NCBI RefSeq assembly: GCF_004793545.1
Contig: NZ_SRYA01000007.1
Location: forward strand, 62,001-126,000
Direction of reading: 5' to 3'
DNA length: 64,000 nt
From: Petralouisia muris
GTDB lineage: Bacteria > Bacillota > Clostridia > Lachnospirales > Lachnospiraceae
In this document: one piece after another, positions 7,262 through 17,487 of the stretch
Layout: each line of letters opens with the position of its first letter
Numbering within the stretch: the stretch's first letter is position 1
The notes under the pieces: model-generated
Told to the model about the DNA's origin: nothing
Seen by the model: the letters and a program-made list of their open reading frames with translations, nothing else
The model's database searches: none
Translations under genes and position numbers: made by a program

Positions 7262-8017
7262 ATGGATAAGCCGAATATGATTGAATACAGTGTTTTTGGA
7301 AGATATGCATTATTTACCGATCCGCTGTCTAAGACAGGGGGTGAGAAATGCAGCTACCAGATACCTACTTATCAGGCGTTAAAGGGGATTACGGAATCCA
7401 TTTACTGGAAACCCACGATTACATGGGTCATTGATGAATGCCGGATTATGAATGCGATACAGACGGAATCAAAAGGAATCCGGCCCATTAAGTACAGCGG
7501 CGGGAATGATTTGTCTTATTACACTTATCTTAGGAATGTGGAATATCGGGTAAAGGCACACTTTGAATGGAATGAAAACAGGCCGGACTTAGCCCATGAC
7601 CGAAATGAAAATAAGCATTATGACATTGCAAGGAGGATGCTGGAACGGGGAGGCAGAAGGGATATTTTTCTGGGAGCCAGGGAATGCCAGGGATATGTGG
7701 AACCCTGTCCCTTCGGGGAAGGGGAAGGCGCATACGATGAGACGAATTTGTCCTTCGGCATTATGGTGCACGGGATTACGTACCCTGACGAAGCAGTCCG
7801 GGAAGAAGAAAAAGGAAGAATGACGGTACGGCTTTGGAATGCGCAGATGAAAAAGGGCGTGATACAATTTCCGCTCCCCGAAGAGTGTGAGATTCGGAGG
7901 GTTCTGCGGGAATCCCAATCTAAGCAGTTTGTGTGGGGAGAGAATTTTAAAGGATTGGAAGAGTTTGAGGGAGGTGATATGTTTGGCATGGCTGAAAACG
8001 TTGGCGGAAACCTATGA
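7262..8017 (+). CDS. cas5c: Cas5c (Cas5d), crRNA-processing Cascade subunit
   Basis: 251 residues. It begins with the RAMP-fold strand [13 protein letters not shown] and has the Cas5d-typical [11 protein letters not shown] and [14 protein letters not shown] motifs. In type I-C, which lacks Cas6, this protein cuts the repeat RNA at the base of its hairpin and stays on the 5' handle. That makes it the likely processor of the solo-repeat RNA as well. It lies 20 bp after cas3 and its end overlaps the cas8c start. Confidence 0.94.
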   Translation: MDKPNMIEYSVFGRYALFTDPLSKTGGEKCSYQIPTYQALKGITESIYWKPTITWVIDECRIMNAIQTESKGIRPIKYSGGNDLSYYTYLRNVEYRVKAHFEWNENRPDLAHDRNENKHYDIARRMLERGGRRDIFLGARECQGYVEPCPFGEGEGAYDETNLSFGIMVHGITYPDEAVREEEKGRMTVRLWNAQMKKGVIQFPLPEECEIRRVLRESQSKQFVWGENFKGLEEFEGGDMFGMAENVGGNL

Positions 8018-9926
8018 TGTTTATGGGCATTTGGCAGGAGTGGACAAAAATGAACAGGCAGTGCTTCTGCCAATTTCCCATTCAACCTTTAATGCGCAGA
8101 TAGAAGTGGCAATTGACCTGGACGGCAATTTCCAGAGTTCGAAAAGGCTGGAAAAGGGCAGTGATGTGGTTACGATTATTCCGGTTACAAAAGATTCGGC
8201 TGCTAAAGCCAGTGGAATTACACCCCATCCGTTATGTGATAAGCTCTGTTACATAGCAGGAGATTATACCTTATACACAGGCGATAATAAGGAAAAATAT
8301 TTTGAAGCCTATCTCAGGCAGCTTGAGGATTGGGCAGAATCAGAATATACGCATCCTTTTGTACAGGCAATTTATAAATATCTGGAAAAGAAAACGCTGA
8401 TACAGGATTTAGTAACCAAAGGGACCTTGGAGTTAGATGGCGGCGGCAGGCTTACGGATAACGTTAAAATACAGGGATTGGGACAAACAGGAGCAAATGT
8501 AAGATTTCGGATTTTGGGCAGCGACAGTTCGGGAGAGGTATGGAAAAATCAGGAATTGTACAAGCAATATAGTTCCTATTACCAACAGAAGTTAGCAGAC
8601 AAAAAGCTCTGCTATGCATCTGGAAAGATAGAATCTTGTTCCGATAAACATCCTTCTAAGATACGCAACAGCGCGGATAAAGCCAAGCTGATTTCGGGAA
8701 ATGATGAATCCGGTTTTACTTACCGCGGCAGGTTTGTGTCCAAAGACCAGGCAGTTTCCGTGGGATATGATACGTCCCAGAGAGCCCACAATGCTTTAAG
8801 ATGGCTGATTCAAAAACAGGGATATACCCGTGATGAATCGGCGATTGTTTGTTGGATGGCAAACAGGGACATGCAGATTCCGGACATCACCAAGGATTCT
8901 GTCAATGGGTTCGGCGATATTGACGATATTGACTTCGATTTTGATTCACTTGATACTTATGAATCTTCCAGTATCCGCAAACATGATACCGGGAAATATT
9001 TTGCAGAGCAGTTTAACCATGCGGTAAACGGATATGCAGGAAAAATAAAACAGGATGACAAAATTGTAATTATTGCGTTAGAAGCGGCAACAACCGGAAG
9101 GCTGTCCATTGCGTATTATGATGAAATGGGCGGAAGACAGTACATAGACGCCATTTTAAACTGGCAGAATCATTGTAACTGGCGGCGGACGATAAAGGTG
9201 GGAAAACCAGAAGAAGAAAAAAGGAAAGTCACATGTGAATGTACGCCGTCGCCCAGGGATATGGCGCTTGCAGCATTTGGCGTACAAAGGTCAGAGTGGT
9301 TGGAGGCAGACGCTGGCCTGCTTAGGGCAACGGTGAAGCGTTTGCTCCCATGCATCACCCAAAGGAGTGCAAAGATTCCGTCTGATATGATCCGGGCAGC
9401 GGCAAGGCGCGTGTCTATGCCCCAGACAATGAGCAATTTTGTATGGTACAATGATGTGTTGTGCGTCACATGCGCAATGATACGGTTTAATTACGAGGAG
9501 GGAGATAAAAAAATGGATGATTTTCTAAAGGAAAATATCAATGACCGGAATGTTCTATTTGGAAGGTTATTGGCGGTATATGATTTCATGGAACAATGCG
9601 CCATGTTTGAAAAGGATGAGAACGGCAAAGTAAAAGAGCAACGCATGACAAATGCAAAGCGTTATTGGAATACATACAGCAGAAGGCCGGCGAAAACAGC
9701 TAAAACGATTGAAGAGAATCTGAATGCTTATGAAAAAAAGCTGAATGGTTATCAACGGAAGAAGTTTGAAGAATGGACAGGGGAAATTATGGGCCATATG
9801 ACAATAAAAGAATATGATAACAGGGCATTGTCAGAAATGTATATCCCAGCATATTATCAGCAGATGGAATATATGAAAAATGAACTTTGGAAAAAGAACA
9901 GTAAAGGAGAGATAAATAATGAGTGA
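7983..9926 (+). CDS. cas8c: Cas8c (Csd1), large Cascade subunit
   Basis: About 647 residues, Csd1 family: [15 protein letters not shown] at the start, then [20 protein letters not shown], and [26 protein letters not shown] near the middle. It recognises the PAM and anchors Cascade. The open frame extends upstream, but the family start pattern and GAGGGAGG 7 nt upstream point to a TTG start at 7983 (LAWLKT). It overlaps cas5c by 35 nt. Confidence 0.93.
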   Translation: MAWLKTLAETYDVYGHLAGVDKNEQAVLLPISHSTFNAQIEVAIDLDGNFQSSKRLEKGSDVVTIIPVTKDSAAKASGITPHPLCDKLCYIAGDYTLYTGDNKEKYFEAYLRQLEDWAESEYTHPFVQAIYKYLEKKTLIQDLVTKGTLELDGGGRLTDNVKIQGLGQTGANVRFRILGSDSSGEVWKNQELYKQYSSYYQQKLADKKLCYASGKIESCSDKHPSKIRNSADKAKLISGNDESGFTYRGRFVSKDQAVSVGYDTSQRAHNALRWLIQKQGYTRDESAIVCWMANRDMQIPDITKDSVNGFGDIDDIDFDFDSLDTYESSSIRKHDTGKYFAEQFNHAVNGYAGKIKQDDKIVIIALEAATTGRLSIAYYDEMGGRQYIDAILNWQNHCNWRRTIKVGKPEEEKRKVTCECTPSPRDMALAAFGVQRSEWLEADAGLLRATVKRLLPCITQRSAKIPSDMIRAAARRVSMPQTMSNFVWYNDVLCVTCAMIRFNYEEGDKKMDDFLKENINDRNVLFGRLLAVYDFMEQCAMFEKDENGKVKEQRMTNAKRYWNTYSRRPAKTAKTIEENLNAYEKKLNGYQRKKFEEWTGEIMGHMTIKEYDNRALSEMYIPAYYQQMEYMKNELWKKNSKGEINNE

Positions 9927-10764
9927 ATTTACAAACAAGATTGATTTTGAGGTTTTGGTAATGGTAAGAAATGCGAATCCCAATGGAGATCCGCTGAATG
10001 GAAACAGGCCCCGGGAGACATATGATGGATTTGGAGAAATATCGGATGTGTGTATTAAACGGAAAATCAGAAACAGGCTCCAGGATATGGGAGAAAGGAT
10101 TTTTGTACAGAGTGATGAGCGTTCCGATGATGCATGCAGGAGCCTTGCAGACCGGGCAAAGAAAAATGAGGAGATGCAAAAAGCATTAAAGGCTAAGGAT
10201 AAAGAAAGCTATGCCAAAGCAGCATGTGAGACCTGGATCGATGTCCGCAGCTTTGGACAGGTGTTTGCATTTAAAGGGGACAGTGTATCTGTCGGCGTGA
10301 GAGGGCCTGTTTCTGTCCATTCGGCTTTCAGCGTACTGCCCATATCCATTGACAGCATGCAGATAACCAAAAGTGTGAACAGCGAAACGAAAGAGAAGAA
10401 ATCTTCTGATACCATGGGAATGAAACACAAAGTATCTTCCGCATTATATGCAATAAAAGGCAGTATCAACCATCAGCTTGCCGAAAAGACAGGATTTAGC
10501 GATGCGGACGCCGAAAAGATAAAAGAGGCTTTGCGTACCTTGTTTGTCAATGACAGTTCTTCTGCAAGGCCTGACGGAAGTATGGAAGTGTGCAAGGTTT
10601 ATTGGTGGAAACATAATTGCCCGATGGGGCAGTATTCATCTGCAAAGGTTCACAGGCTGATAAAAATTACAGCGAAAACAGATGACCCAAAAGAGTTTGA
10701 AGACTACGATATCACAATTGATTCGTTGCCGAACCTGGAACTGGAAGAAATCGAAGGTATTTAG
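9919..10764 (+). CDS. cas7c: Cas7c (Csd2), Cascade backbone
   Basis: 281 residues, Csd2 family, with the hallmark FEVLVMVRNANPNGDPLNGNRPR at the N-terminus, WIDVRSFGQVFAF (about 107) and the G-rich VRGPVSVHSAFSV. Six or more copies coat the crRNA spacer. It overlaps cas8c by 8 nt and cas4 by 1-3 nt, indicating translational coupling. Confidence 0.96.
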   Translation: MSEFTNKIDFEVLVMVRNANPNGDPLNGNRPRETYDGFGEISDVCIKRKIRNRLQDMGERIFVQSDERSDDACRSLADRAKKNEEMQKALKAKDKESYAKAACETWIDVRSFGQVFAFKGDSVSVGVRGPVSVHSAFSVLPISIDSMQITKSVNSETKEKKSSDTMGMKHKVSSALYAIKGSINHQLAEKTGFSDADAEKIKEALRTLFVNDSSSARPDGSMEVCKVYWWKHNCPMGQYSSAKVHRLIKITAKTDDPKEFEDYDITIDSLPNLELEEIEGI

Positions 10765-11447
10765 TGATGTATGCGGAAGAAGATTATCTTATGCTTTCCG
10801 GCATTCAGCATTTTGCATTTTGCAGAAGGCAGTGGGCAATGATACATATTGAACAGCAATGGGCAGAAAATTACAGGACAACTGCCGGGGAATTGTTGCA
10901 TAAAAAAGCCCATGACGAAGGTTCTTTTGAAAAGAGAGGAGATTTGCTGATTGTAAGAGGGTTACGTATTTCTTCCCATGAACTTGGATTCAGCGGGCAG
11001 TGTGATGTGGTTGAATTTCGCCAGGACAAACATGGAATCGAACTGTTCGGATATGACGGAACATGGAATCCGAGCCCTGTCGAATATAAGCATGGCTCAC
11101 CGAAAGAAAATAATGCGGATGAATTGCAGCTATGTGCACAGGCAATCTGCCTGGAAGAAATGTTTCAGACAAGGATATCAGATGGATATTTGTATTATGG
11201 TGAAAACAGGCGGCGCAGCCATGTGGAATTTACAGATGGGCTGCGGAATGAGGTAAAGAAAGCAGCGAAGGAAATGCATGCTTTGTTACAAAGAGGATAT
11301 ACGCCGAATGTGAAGCCTACGAAGCAATGCAAAGCGTGTTCTCTGGAAAGTTTGTGCCTTCCAAAACTGCAAAAAGCAATAAAGGTCAGGAAATATATAG
11401 AACAGAATATAAAAGCGAATGATGATACCCGTGAGCCAAATGATTAG
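10764..11447 (+). CDS. cas4: Cas4 adaptation exonuclease
   Basis: 227 residues. RecB-type nuclease with GQCDVVEF and PVEYKHG active-site motifs, and the four iron-sulfur cysteines: one in HFAFCRRQW (about 20) and three in CKACSLESLC (about 190-200). Cas4 trims prespacers and ensures PAM-correct integration with Cas1-Cas2. The frame opens with GTG 10764 overlapping the cas7c stop; the next codon, ATG 10767, is equally plausible. Confidence 0.94.
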   Translation: MMYAEEDYLMLSGIQHFAFCRRQWAMIHIEQQWAENYRTTAGELLHKKAHDEGSFEKRGDLLIVRGLRISSHELGFSGQCDVVEFRQDKHGIELFGYDGTWNPSPVEYKHGSPKENNADELQLCAQAICLEEMFQTRISDGYLYYGENRRRSHVEFTDGLRNEVKKAAKEMHALLQRGYTPNVKPTKQCKACSLESLCLPKLQKAIKVRKYIEQNIKANDDTREPND

Positions 11448-11562
11448 CCAACATCTTCAAATTATTTGAAAGAAAAATAGCAAATCATTTGGCAGATAAG
11501 TATACTCTGGAGTATCAATTGCGGCAGAGGATCACTTTGGGCGATCCGATTGGGAGTGTGAT
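11448..11562 (+). other. Gap between cas4 and cas1 with small dyads
   Basis: 115 bp in an otherwise overlapping operon. It contains ATACTC TG GAGTAT (perfect dyad) and GGATC/GATCC across nine bases. It may be an internal regulatory or processing site separating interference from adaptation genes. No promoter consensus was found. Confidence 0.3.
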
Positions 11563-12594
11563 ATGAGAAAATTACTAAATACTTTATATGTCATGACGGA
11601 GAATTGCTATTTAACTCTGAATGGAGAAAATATCGTAATACAGGACGATGATAAAACACTGGGTAGATTCCCTCTTCATACCCTGGAGAATATTATATGT
11701 TTTACTTATAAAGGCGCAAGTCCGGCGTTGATGGGAGTTTGTGCGGAGCGGAAAATAGGGATGAGTTTCTTTTCTCCCAGAGGCGCGTTTTTAGCCAGGG
11801 TGGTAGGAAAGGAATATGGGAATGTGCTGCTTAGAAAAGAGCAGTATCGTATCTCTGATGATGAAAGCAGAAGTATTGCATATGCCAAGAATATGATTGT
11901 GGGGAAAGTCTTTAATTGCAGATGGAGTATCGAACGTACCTTACGGGATCATGCATATCGCGTAGATGCAGAAAAGCTCAAAAATGTATCAAATACTTTG
12001 TATGATACGCTGCCTAAAATAGACGGAACGCTTACGCGAGAGGAACTCCGGGGAATAGAGGGAAAAGCTGCTGAGCAATATTTTTCTGTATTTAATGATA
12101 TGATATTAAATCAGAAAGATGATTTTGCATTTACAAAACGGAGCCGCAGGCCTCCTCTTGACCATATAAATGCAATATTGTCTTTCGTCTATACAGTGCT
12201 TGCAGGTGACTGTGCGAATGCGCTGTCAAGTGTCGGATTGGATTCTTACGTGGGATTTATGCATGGTGACAGACCGGGGAGAACCTCACTGGCCCTTGAT
12301 TTGATGGAGGAATTAAGGCCAGTTCTTGCGGATAGATTTATTTTGACATTGGTTAATACGAAAGCGATTCAGGCAGCGCATTTTGAAAGGCAAAAGGACA
12401 ATGCGGTTCTTTTAAATGACGATGGCAGAAAGGTATTTTTTAACGCATGGCAGAAGCGCAAAAGAGAAACCATTACACATCCATATTTAAAAGAAAAGAT
12501 AGAATGGGGATTGGTTCCCTATGTGCAGGCGCTTTTGCTTGCCCGGACTATCCGGGGCGACATGGATGAGTATCCGCCGTTTTTTTGGAAGTAG
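11563..12594 (+). CDS. cas1: Cas1 integrase
   Basis: 343 residues, type I-C Cas1. The metal-binding residues are in GIEGKAAEQYF (Glu, about 165), GFMHGDRPGRTSL (His, about 233) and LALDLMEELRP (Asp, about 246). With Cas2 it inserts new spacers at the leader end. GGGAG lies before the ATG. All catalytic motifs are present, so adaptation is probably functional. Confidence 0.96.
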   Translation: MRKLLNTLYVMTENCYLTLNGENIVIQDDDKTLGRFPLHTLENIICFTYKGASPALMGVCAERKIGMSFFSPRGAFLARVVGKEYGNVLLRKEQYRISDDESRSIAYAKNMIVGKVFNCRWSIERTLRDHAYRVDAEKLKNVSNTLYDTLPKIDGTLTREELRGIEGKAAEQYFSVFNDMILNQKDDFAFTKRSRRPPLDHINAILSFVYTVLAGDCANALSSVGLDSYVGFMHGDRPGRTSLALDLMEELRPVLADRFILTLVNTKAIQAAHFERQKDNAVLLNDDGRKVFFNAWQKRKRETITHPYLKEKIEWGLVPYVQALLLARTIRGDMDEYPPFFWK

Positions 12595-12602
12595 GTGTTT
12601 GC

Positions 12603-12893
12603 ATGTTAGTATTAATTACATATGACGTTTCTACTCAGAGTGCAGCAGGAAAGACCCGTCTTCGCAAAGTTGCAAAAGAGTGCGTCAATTATGGGCAGCG
12701 AGTCCAAAACTCAGTATTTGAGTGTATCTTAGATGCTTCACAGCTATTGATGTTAAAGGATAGGCTTGTATCGTTGATTAATGAGAAAGAAGATAGCTTG
12801 CGTTTTTACTACCTTGGAAATAATTATCAGACGAAAGTTGAGCATTTTGGCAGTAAAACATCTTATGAGGCTGAAGGAACTTTAATGATATAA
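12603..12893 (+). CDS. cas2: Cas2 adaptation protein
   Basis: 96 residues beginning MLVLITYDVSTQ, the ferredoxin-like first strand with the conserved aspartate, then RLRKVAKECVNYGQRVQNSVFEC. It bridges two Cas1 dimers. The frame is open from 12585, but AGGTG 6 nt before ATG 12603 and the family N-terminus fix the start there. It overlaps no other gene once shortened, and the array leader begins right after it. Confidence 0.94.
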   Translation: MLVLITYDVSTQSAAGKTRLRKVAKECVNYGQRVQNSVFECILDASQLLMLKDRLVSLINEKEDSLRFYYLGNNYQTKVEHFGSKTSYEAEGTLMI

Positions 12894-13057
12894 GTTGGTG
12901 CGGATAGTAAGCAAACATGAAATGCCAGGAAGGTTCGCACCATAAAAAGTAACTAAATGTGGGGAATTCCACATTAAAATGAAATGGGCAATAGTAAATT
13001 TTGTTGATATTGCTTAAGCAGAAATCTATTTTTGGAAAAAAATAGGTGATTTTTGCT
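12894..13057 (+). promoter_or_regulatory. CRISPR leader
   Basis: 164 bp of AT-rich sequence between cas2 and the first repeat, the expected position of the array promoter and integration signal. An 18-nt segment at 12981-12998 is nearly repeated in spacer 22 (17 of 18 identical). Confidence 0.7.
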
Positions 13058-15315
13058 GTCACTCCCTGTGTGGGAGTGTGGATTGATTACGGTTATTGCT
13101 GGGAGTCAGCGGCATCGGCCCCGTCACTCCCTGTGTGGGAGTGTGGATTGATTATCCGATTTATCATAAAGGTTGATATGCGTCACTCCCTGTGTGGGAG
13201 TGTGGATTGAAATTCGATATTAAAACTGTTATATGAAACAGAGAATCGTCACTCCCTGTGTGGGAGTGTGGATTGAAATTCTTTCCTATGCTGTAGTGTT
13301 ACATCAGAAGTTCGTCACTCCCTGTGTGGGAGTGTGGATTGAAATCGTCCGTTTTATCAACTCGCACACAACTGAGATAGTCACTCCCTGTGTGGGAGTG
13401 TGGATTGAAATATCAAAATTAGGAGCGTTTAAAATTGAATTAGAGTCACTCCCTGTGTGGGAGTGTGGATTGAAATACCACGTAAAAATTTCGTGCGCGG
13501 TTGCATACGTGTCACTCCCTGTGTGGGAGTGTGGATTGAAATAAATGATTTACCTTTTGTAAAAACCAAATACAAGTCACTCCCTGTGTGGGAGTGTGGA
13601 TTGAAATTCCATACGTCGCACGTAGAGATTAACAGGGATTTGTCACTCCCTGTGTGGGAGTGTGGATTGAAATCAGTGCCTGCTAAGCAGTATGATTGGA
13701 GGCAGAAGTCACTCCCTGTGTGGGAGTGTGGATTGAAATACGTGAAACAGGAGAAATTTACGAAAGTAAAAAGTCACTCCCTGTGTGGGAGTGTGGATTG
13801 AAATTGCGTATTCCCGGCTTATAACCGTATTGCATAAGGTCACTCCCTGTGTGGGAGTGTGGATTGAAATATGATTGCAGTTTTACCGAGCAGTCTATTG
13901 CTAGGTCACTCCCTGTGTGGGAGTGTGGATTGAAATACCTGGCTGCCGGAACCAAACCGTGTGGCTCCCAGTCACTCCCTGTGTGGGAGTGTGGATTGAA
14001 ATGCAGAACTAGATTACGAACGGCTGAAAATATTGTGTCACTCCCTGTGTGGGAGTGTGGATTGAAATCAGAAAATCTTGAGACAGGTGTCTACCATTAT
14101 CAGTCACTCCCTGTGTGGGAGTGTGGATTGAAATGGCGAGCGGCCGTATCAACAGGTGATATCCATGCAGTCACTCCCTGTGTGGGAGTGTGGATTGAAA
14201 TACATCTGACAATGAGGATGTTACTGTAAATGCAGTCACTCCCTGTGTGGGAGTGTGGATTGAAATATATCAGACAAACTAATCGTGATGTATGAAAAAG
14301 TCACTCCCTGTGTGGGAGTGTGGATTGAAATGGTTTGATTTTGTCAGAACATAGGATAGGAGGCGCGTCACTCCCTGTGTGGGAGTGTGGATTGAAATAT
14401 TGGATGCATCGCAATAAAAAACACTGTTTTTGGTCACTCCCTGTGTGGGAGTGTGGATTGAAATAGAAAAGGGCAATAGTAAAATTGTGGAATATCTGTG
14501 TCACTCCCTGTGTGGGAGTGTGGATTGAAATTGGTGAAGACGGGTCAAGCAACGCAACGCATGTTGGTCACTCCCTGTGTGGGAGTGTGGATTGAAATTT
14601 TATAATTAACATTATTAAAAGGGTCAATGTCTGTCACTCCCTGTGTGGGAGTGTGGATTGAAATTTGTAGTATTTTAATCGAATTTTCCAGTTGTGATTG
14701 TCACTCCCTGTGTGGGAGTGTGGATTGAAATATAAAAGAATCTTTGAGTTTTAACAGTGTATCCAGTCACTCCCTGTGTGGGAGTGTGGATTGAAATTAT
14801 TTGGGCGGTTGAAAGTATGGCAACGGAAAGCGTCACTCCCTGCGCGGGAGTGTGGATTGAAATCCCAATGATGATGATAGACCAGTCCGCGATTATGTCA
14901 CTCCCTGCGCGGGAGTGTGGATTGAAATTGATAAAATCAAACCGAAAAGTCATAGTAATGCTGTCACTCCCTGCGCGGGAGTGTGGATTGAAATGATTCT
15001 GCACGGGTGCATTTGCGCTTGTGGTTATGTCACTCCCTGCGCGGGAGTGTGGATTGAAATCGCAAACAAAAGAGTCACAACTAATGTTTCTGCAGTCACT
15101 CCCTGCGCGGGAGTGTGGATTGAAATCAACGCATGATAGAATCCGTCAAACGTGATTAAAGTCACTCCCAGTGTGGGAGTGTGGATTGAAATTATTCTCT
15201 CGATTAGTGTTAACTGATCAAAAAGAGTCACTCCCAGTGTGGATTGAAATGGAAACTCCGGAACGCCTTTTTACATTCCGCGCGTCACTCCCTGCGTGGG
15301 AGTGTGGTTTGTTAC
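13058..15315 (+). CRISPR. Type I-C CRISPR array, 35 repeats
   Basis: I count 35 repeats of 32 nt starting GTCACTCCCTGTGTGGGAG and ending TGTGGATTGAAAT, with 34 spacers of mostly 33-36 nt. Period is about 66 nt. Repeats 1 and 2 (starts 13058, 13123) end in GATTGATTA instead of GATTGAAAT, and spacer 2 is only 27 nt. Repeats 28-32 (14832-15095) carry TGCGC in the loop. Repeats 33 and 34 carry CCCAGTGTGG. Repeat 34 (15227) lacks 8 nt, and repeat 35 (15284) has a degenerate end, marking the old end of the array. The array runs in the same direction as the cas genes. Open frames seen across it are artefacts of the repeat. Confidence 0.98.
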
Positions 15316-15500
15316 ACGAACATTATAACAAAAACTCAATCAAGCTTTGAGTTTGGCACTTTCTCCTGAGTGCAGCATTTTTTTCCGTGAGCTGCAAATT
15401 TAACCTCCCTAGGCAGGGCATGAAATTGGTGAGTTGCCATAACAACAAAAAAGACCAAAAACAAAAAAATAATATCCTATATTTTTTTATTATTTGTATA
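15316..15500. other. Array-distal spacer region with hairpin
   Basis: AAACTCAA (15332-15339) pairs with TTGAGTTT (15347-15354), a plausible end for the pre-crRNA, though no T-run follows directly. The rest is AT-rich, with no gene. Confidence 0.35.
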
Positions 15501-15517
15501 ATGTGGGTAAAACCCTT

Positions 15518-16032
15518 GCCTTAAGGCGAAATCTTTAGGTCACCCCTATATCTTCAAGTTTAGAAAAAGCGAAAAAAGGGATACTAAACTTGAGGTGCAA
15601 AATATGGAACATTATAGGAAATCATCATATTGCACCTATGACATAAAATACTATTTAGTATGGATTACAAGGGACAGGAAGCCTGTAATTACAGGAAAAA
15701 TAGCGGTGCGGACAAGGGAATTGATCCGTCTCGTTTGCCAAAGCAATGAAGTGGAAATCCTGGCAGGACATGTGTAGGTTGCGATCATATCCATATGTTG
15801 GTGTCCGTTTCGCCGCATTTGTCAGCAAGCAAACTGGTGCAATATATCAAGGAAAACACATCAAGAAAGCTGCAAATGGAGTATAAAGAATTAAACAAGC
15901 AATTTTAGGGACAGCATTTGTGGGCGAGGGGATATTTTGTGGCAGGCAGCGGAAATGTGACAGATGAAATCATCAAAGAGTATATCCAGACTTAAGATTT
16001 GCAGGAATGAACCTACCGGCTTTAGCCGGTAG
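15518..16032 (+). mobile_element. IS200/IS605-family element, inactive
   Basis: The left side has the palindrome GCCTTAAGGC (15518-15527). The right side has a perfect stem CTACCGGC-TTTA-GCCGGTAG (16013-16032). Such subterminal hairpins are recognised by Y1 HUH transposases of this family, and a broken tnpA lies between them. Exact ends are not determined because these elements have no terminal inverted repeats or target duplication. Confidence 0.7.
15604..15995 (+). pseudogene. tnpA: IS200-type TnpA transposase, broken
   Basis: The first part, MEHYRKSSYCTYDIKYYLVWITRDR..., is followed near 15775 by a frameshift. The other frame continues with GCDHIHMLVSV (the HUH motif), then meets an in-frame TAG at 15906 and goes on with VAGSGNVTDEIIKEYIQT, the region of the catalytic tyrosine. 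GAGGTG precedes ATG 15604. Two lesions mean it cannot make an active Y1 transposase. Confidence 0.85.
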
Positions 16033-16036
16033 TGGT

Positions 16037-16678
16037 TCAGTTATAAACAATATGTTCCTTGTGATATTGAATAAAATCTTTTTTCTGAAAATCTGGCAGA
16101 TACCCGTATTCATCTAATATTAATTTAATGATTGCAACGGCTCTCGCTTGAGTATTGATACTTTTTGTTGGATTAAACTCAATATCGGTAAAATAATTAT
16201 AATTTGAAATTGCACTAATTTCATCTGCTGTAAATGATTTTTTTACAGAAGTAATATAGATGAAATCATAAAATACCGTTTTAGGAGTTAAAGGAAAATC
16301 CTCGTTTTGATAATGAAACGCTATTAGATTCCCAGAATTATGTAACCTTTCATCACGCTTGGCTTCTTTAGGCAGCACATCAAGTAAATCGAGATACGGA
16401 CCACCGTTTTCAAAAACTTTAGCGCTCTGAAAAATATTCTCAAGGGCATAGCTGTTTAACTTGAGATGGAATGCGCTTAGCTTTATTCCAATGGGTTCGT
16501 TACTCTTGGTACTGATTTCCAATGGCTTGGCATTGCCATCGGCTTCCATAATTGTATTATGCAGGCTTTTTATGGACTTTTGCTTTTGAGATACCGCAAA
16601 ACCTGAAAACCATTCAAACGAATACGTTTCACTGACAACTTTTCTTTGCCGAATAAAAAATGCAGGTCGTTTAGCCAC
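16037..16678 (-). CDS. NADAR-domain protein, DarT1-type antitoxin
   Basis: 213 residues with GTG start behind AGGAGG. FEWFSGFAVSQKQKSIKSLH, ISTKS, FHLKLNSYALENIFQSAKVFENGGPY, PKEAKRDERL and FTDIEFNPTKSINTQARAVA match the NADAR family found beside DarT1 toxins, which remove ADP-ribose that the toxin puts on DNA. No DarT gene is visible on either side, so this is an orphan antitoxin or part of a degraded pair. It could defend against incoming DarT systems. Confidence 0.7.
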   Translation of the reverse strand: MAKRPAFFIRQRKVVSETYSFEWFSGFAVSQKQKSIKSLHNTIMEADGNAKPLEISTKSNEPIGIKLSAFHLKLNSYALENIFQSAKVFENGGPYLDLLDVLPKEAKRDERLHNSGNLIAFHYQNEDFPLTPKTVFYDFIYITSVKKSFTADEISAISNYNYFTDIEFNPTKSINTQARAVAIIKLILDEYGYLPDFQKKDFIQYHKEHIVYN

Positions 16679-16703
16679 TGTGTCCCTCCTGAATTAATTG
16701 TGA

Positions 16704-16988
16704 TTATTCTTCTAATGTGTTGAGTATATCTTGTATTTCAAGTACGGCATCTTCTGCTCGTAGTTGAATTTCTTCACTCCAAAATCTGCTTCCTCCAGAT
16801 AGTCCGTCAATCAGGTTAAAGATAGGCACTGCATCTGCAATGGGTATAAAGCCGCTTGATTTCCACTTGGGAACATTATCATTAAGATAGTTTATAATAT
16901 CTGTATATATTTGCTCGTTGAAAGAGCTATTAACGCGCAATTTTACTAAGAATCCATTTTTTCCTACAATCATATCTGAAAAATTCAT
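16704..16988 (-). CDS. Small hypothetical protein
   Basis: 94 residues, acidic, starting behind AGGAGG at 16988, 25 bp upstream of the NADAR gene on the same strand. It contains PKWKSSGFIPIADAVPIFNLIDGLSGGSRFW. I do not recognise the family. Size, acidity and the company of other orphan genes are compatible with an immunity protein of a polymorphic toxin, but this is only contextual. Confidence 0.6.
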   Translation of the reverse strand: MNFSDMIVGKNGFLVKLRVNSSFNEQIYTDIINYLNDNVPKWKSSGFIPIADAVPIFNLIDGLSGGSRFWSEEIQLRAEDAVLEIQDILNTLEE

Positions 16989-17060
16989 TTGAGCGCCTCC
17001 TGTATAACTTCCAATTTCTTGCTTTATTCTGTTCTGATAAACAAAAAAGTCAGTGTCCCT

Positions 17061-17458
17061 CTAATTATCTGCAAACGGAGCCGATGTATTGATACAAATT
17101 TTGTAATACCCATCGTCTGTTTTATTCACATAACAACTCCATTCATCAAAAAAATAGTATTTAGACATACAATTCTCTATTTCAGTTTCTTGCAATTCTG
17201 TTGAAAATATGATGGAGGATAGACAATCAACATGGTTTCCAGATCCTGACATATTTCCCGTTTCCGAATCAACACTGATAATCTCAATATCAGAAATTTC
17301 GCTTTCTAAATTCGTCTGCAATGTGTTCGTTTGTTCTTTGGTTGTAATATGAATTCGTACATACCAAAGATTTCATATATCACCCAGACTACTGCAAGCG
17401 CAATTGGTAAATATAAAATCACAACCCCAAATCTTTTTACCCACTTTATAAGCCGTCT
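17061..17458 (-). pseudogene. Membrane-anchored small protein, frameshifted
   Basis: The upstream frame has a transmembrane stretch (VVILYLPIALAVVWVIYEIFG). The downstream frame reads IHITTKEQTNTLQ and continues to YFFDEWSCYVNKTDDGYYKICINTSAPFADN. A shift near 17345-17380 separates them, and no good start precedes the membrane segment. The whole would be a roughly 130-residue lipid-facing protein of unknown function. It is presumably inactive. Confidence 0.5.
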
Positions 17459-17487
17459 CTACAAATTGTAGTTGCTCAACCAGCTAA

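Noticed and set aside
13233-15231. Long open frames on both strands across the CRISPR array
   Set aside because: They are made of the translated repeat (TPCVGVWIE, SLPVWECGLK and similar) and carry no protein-like features.
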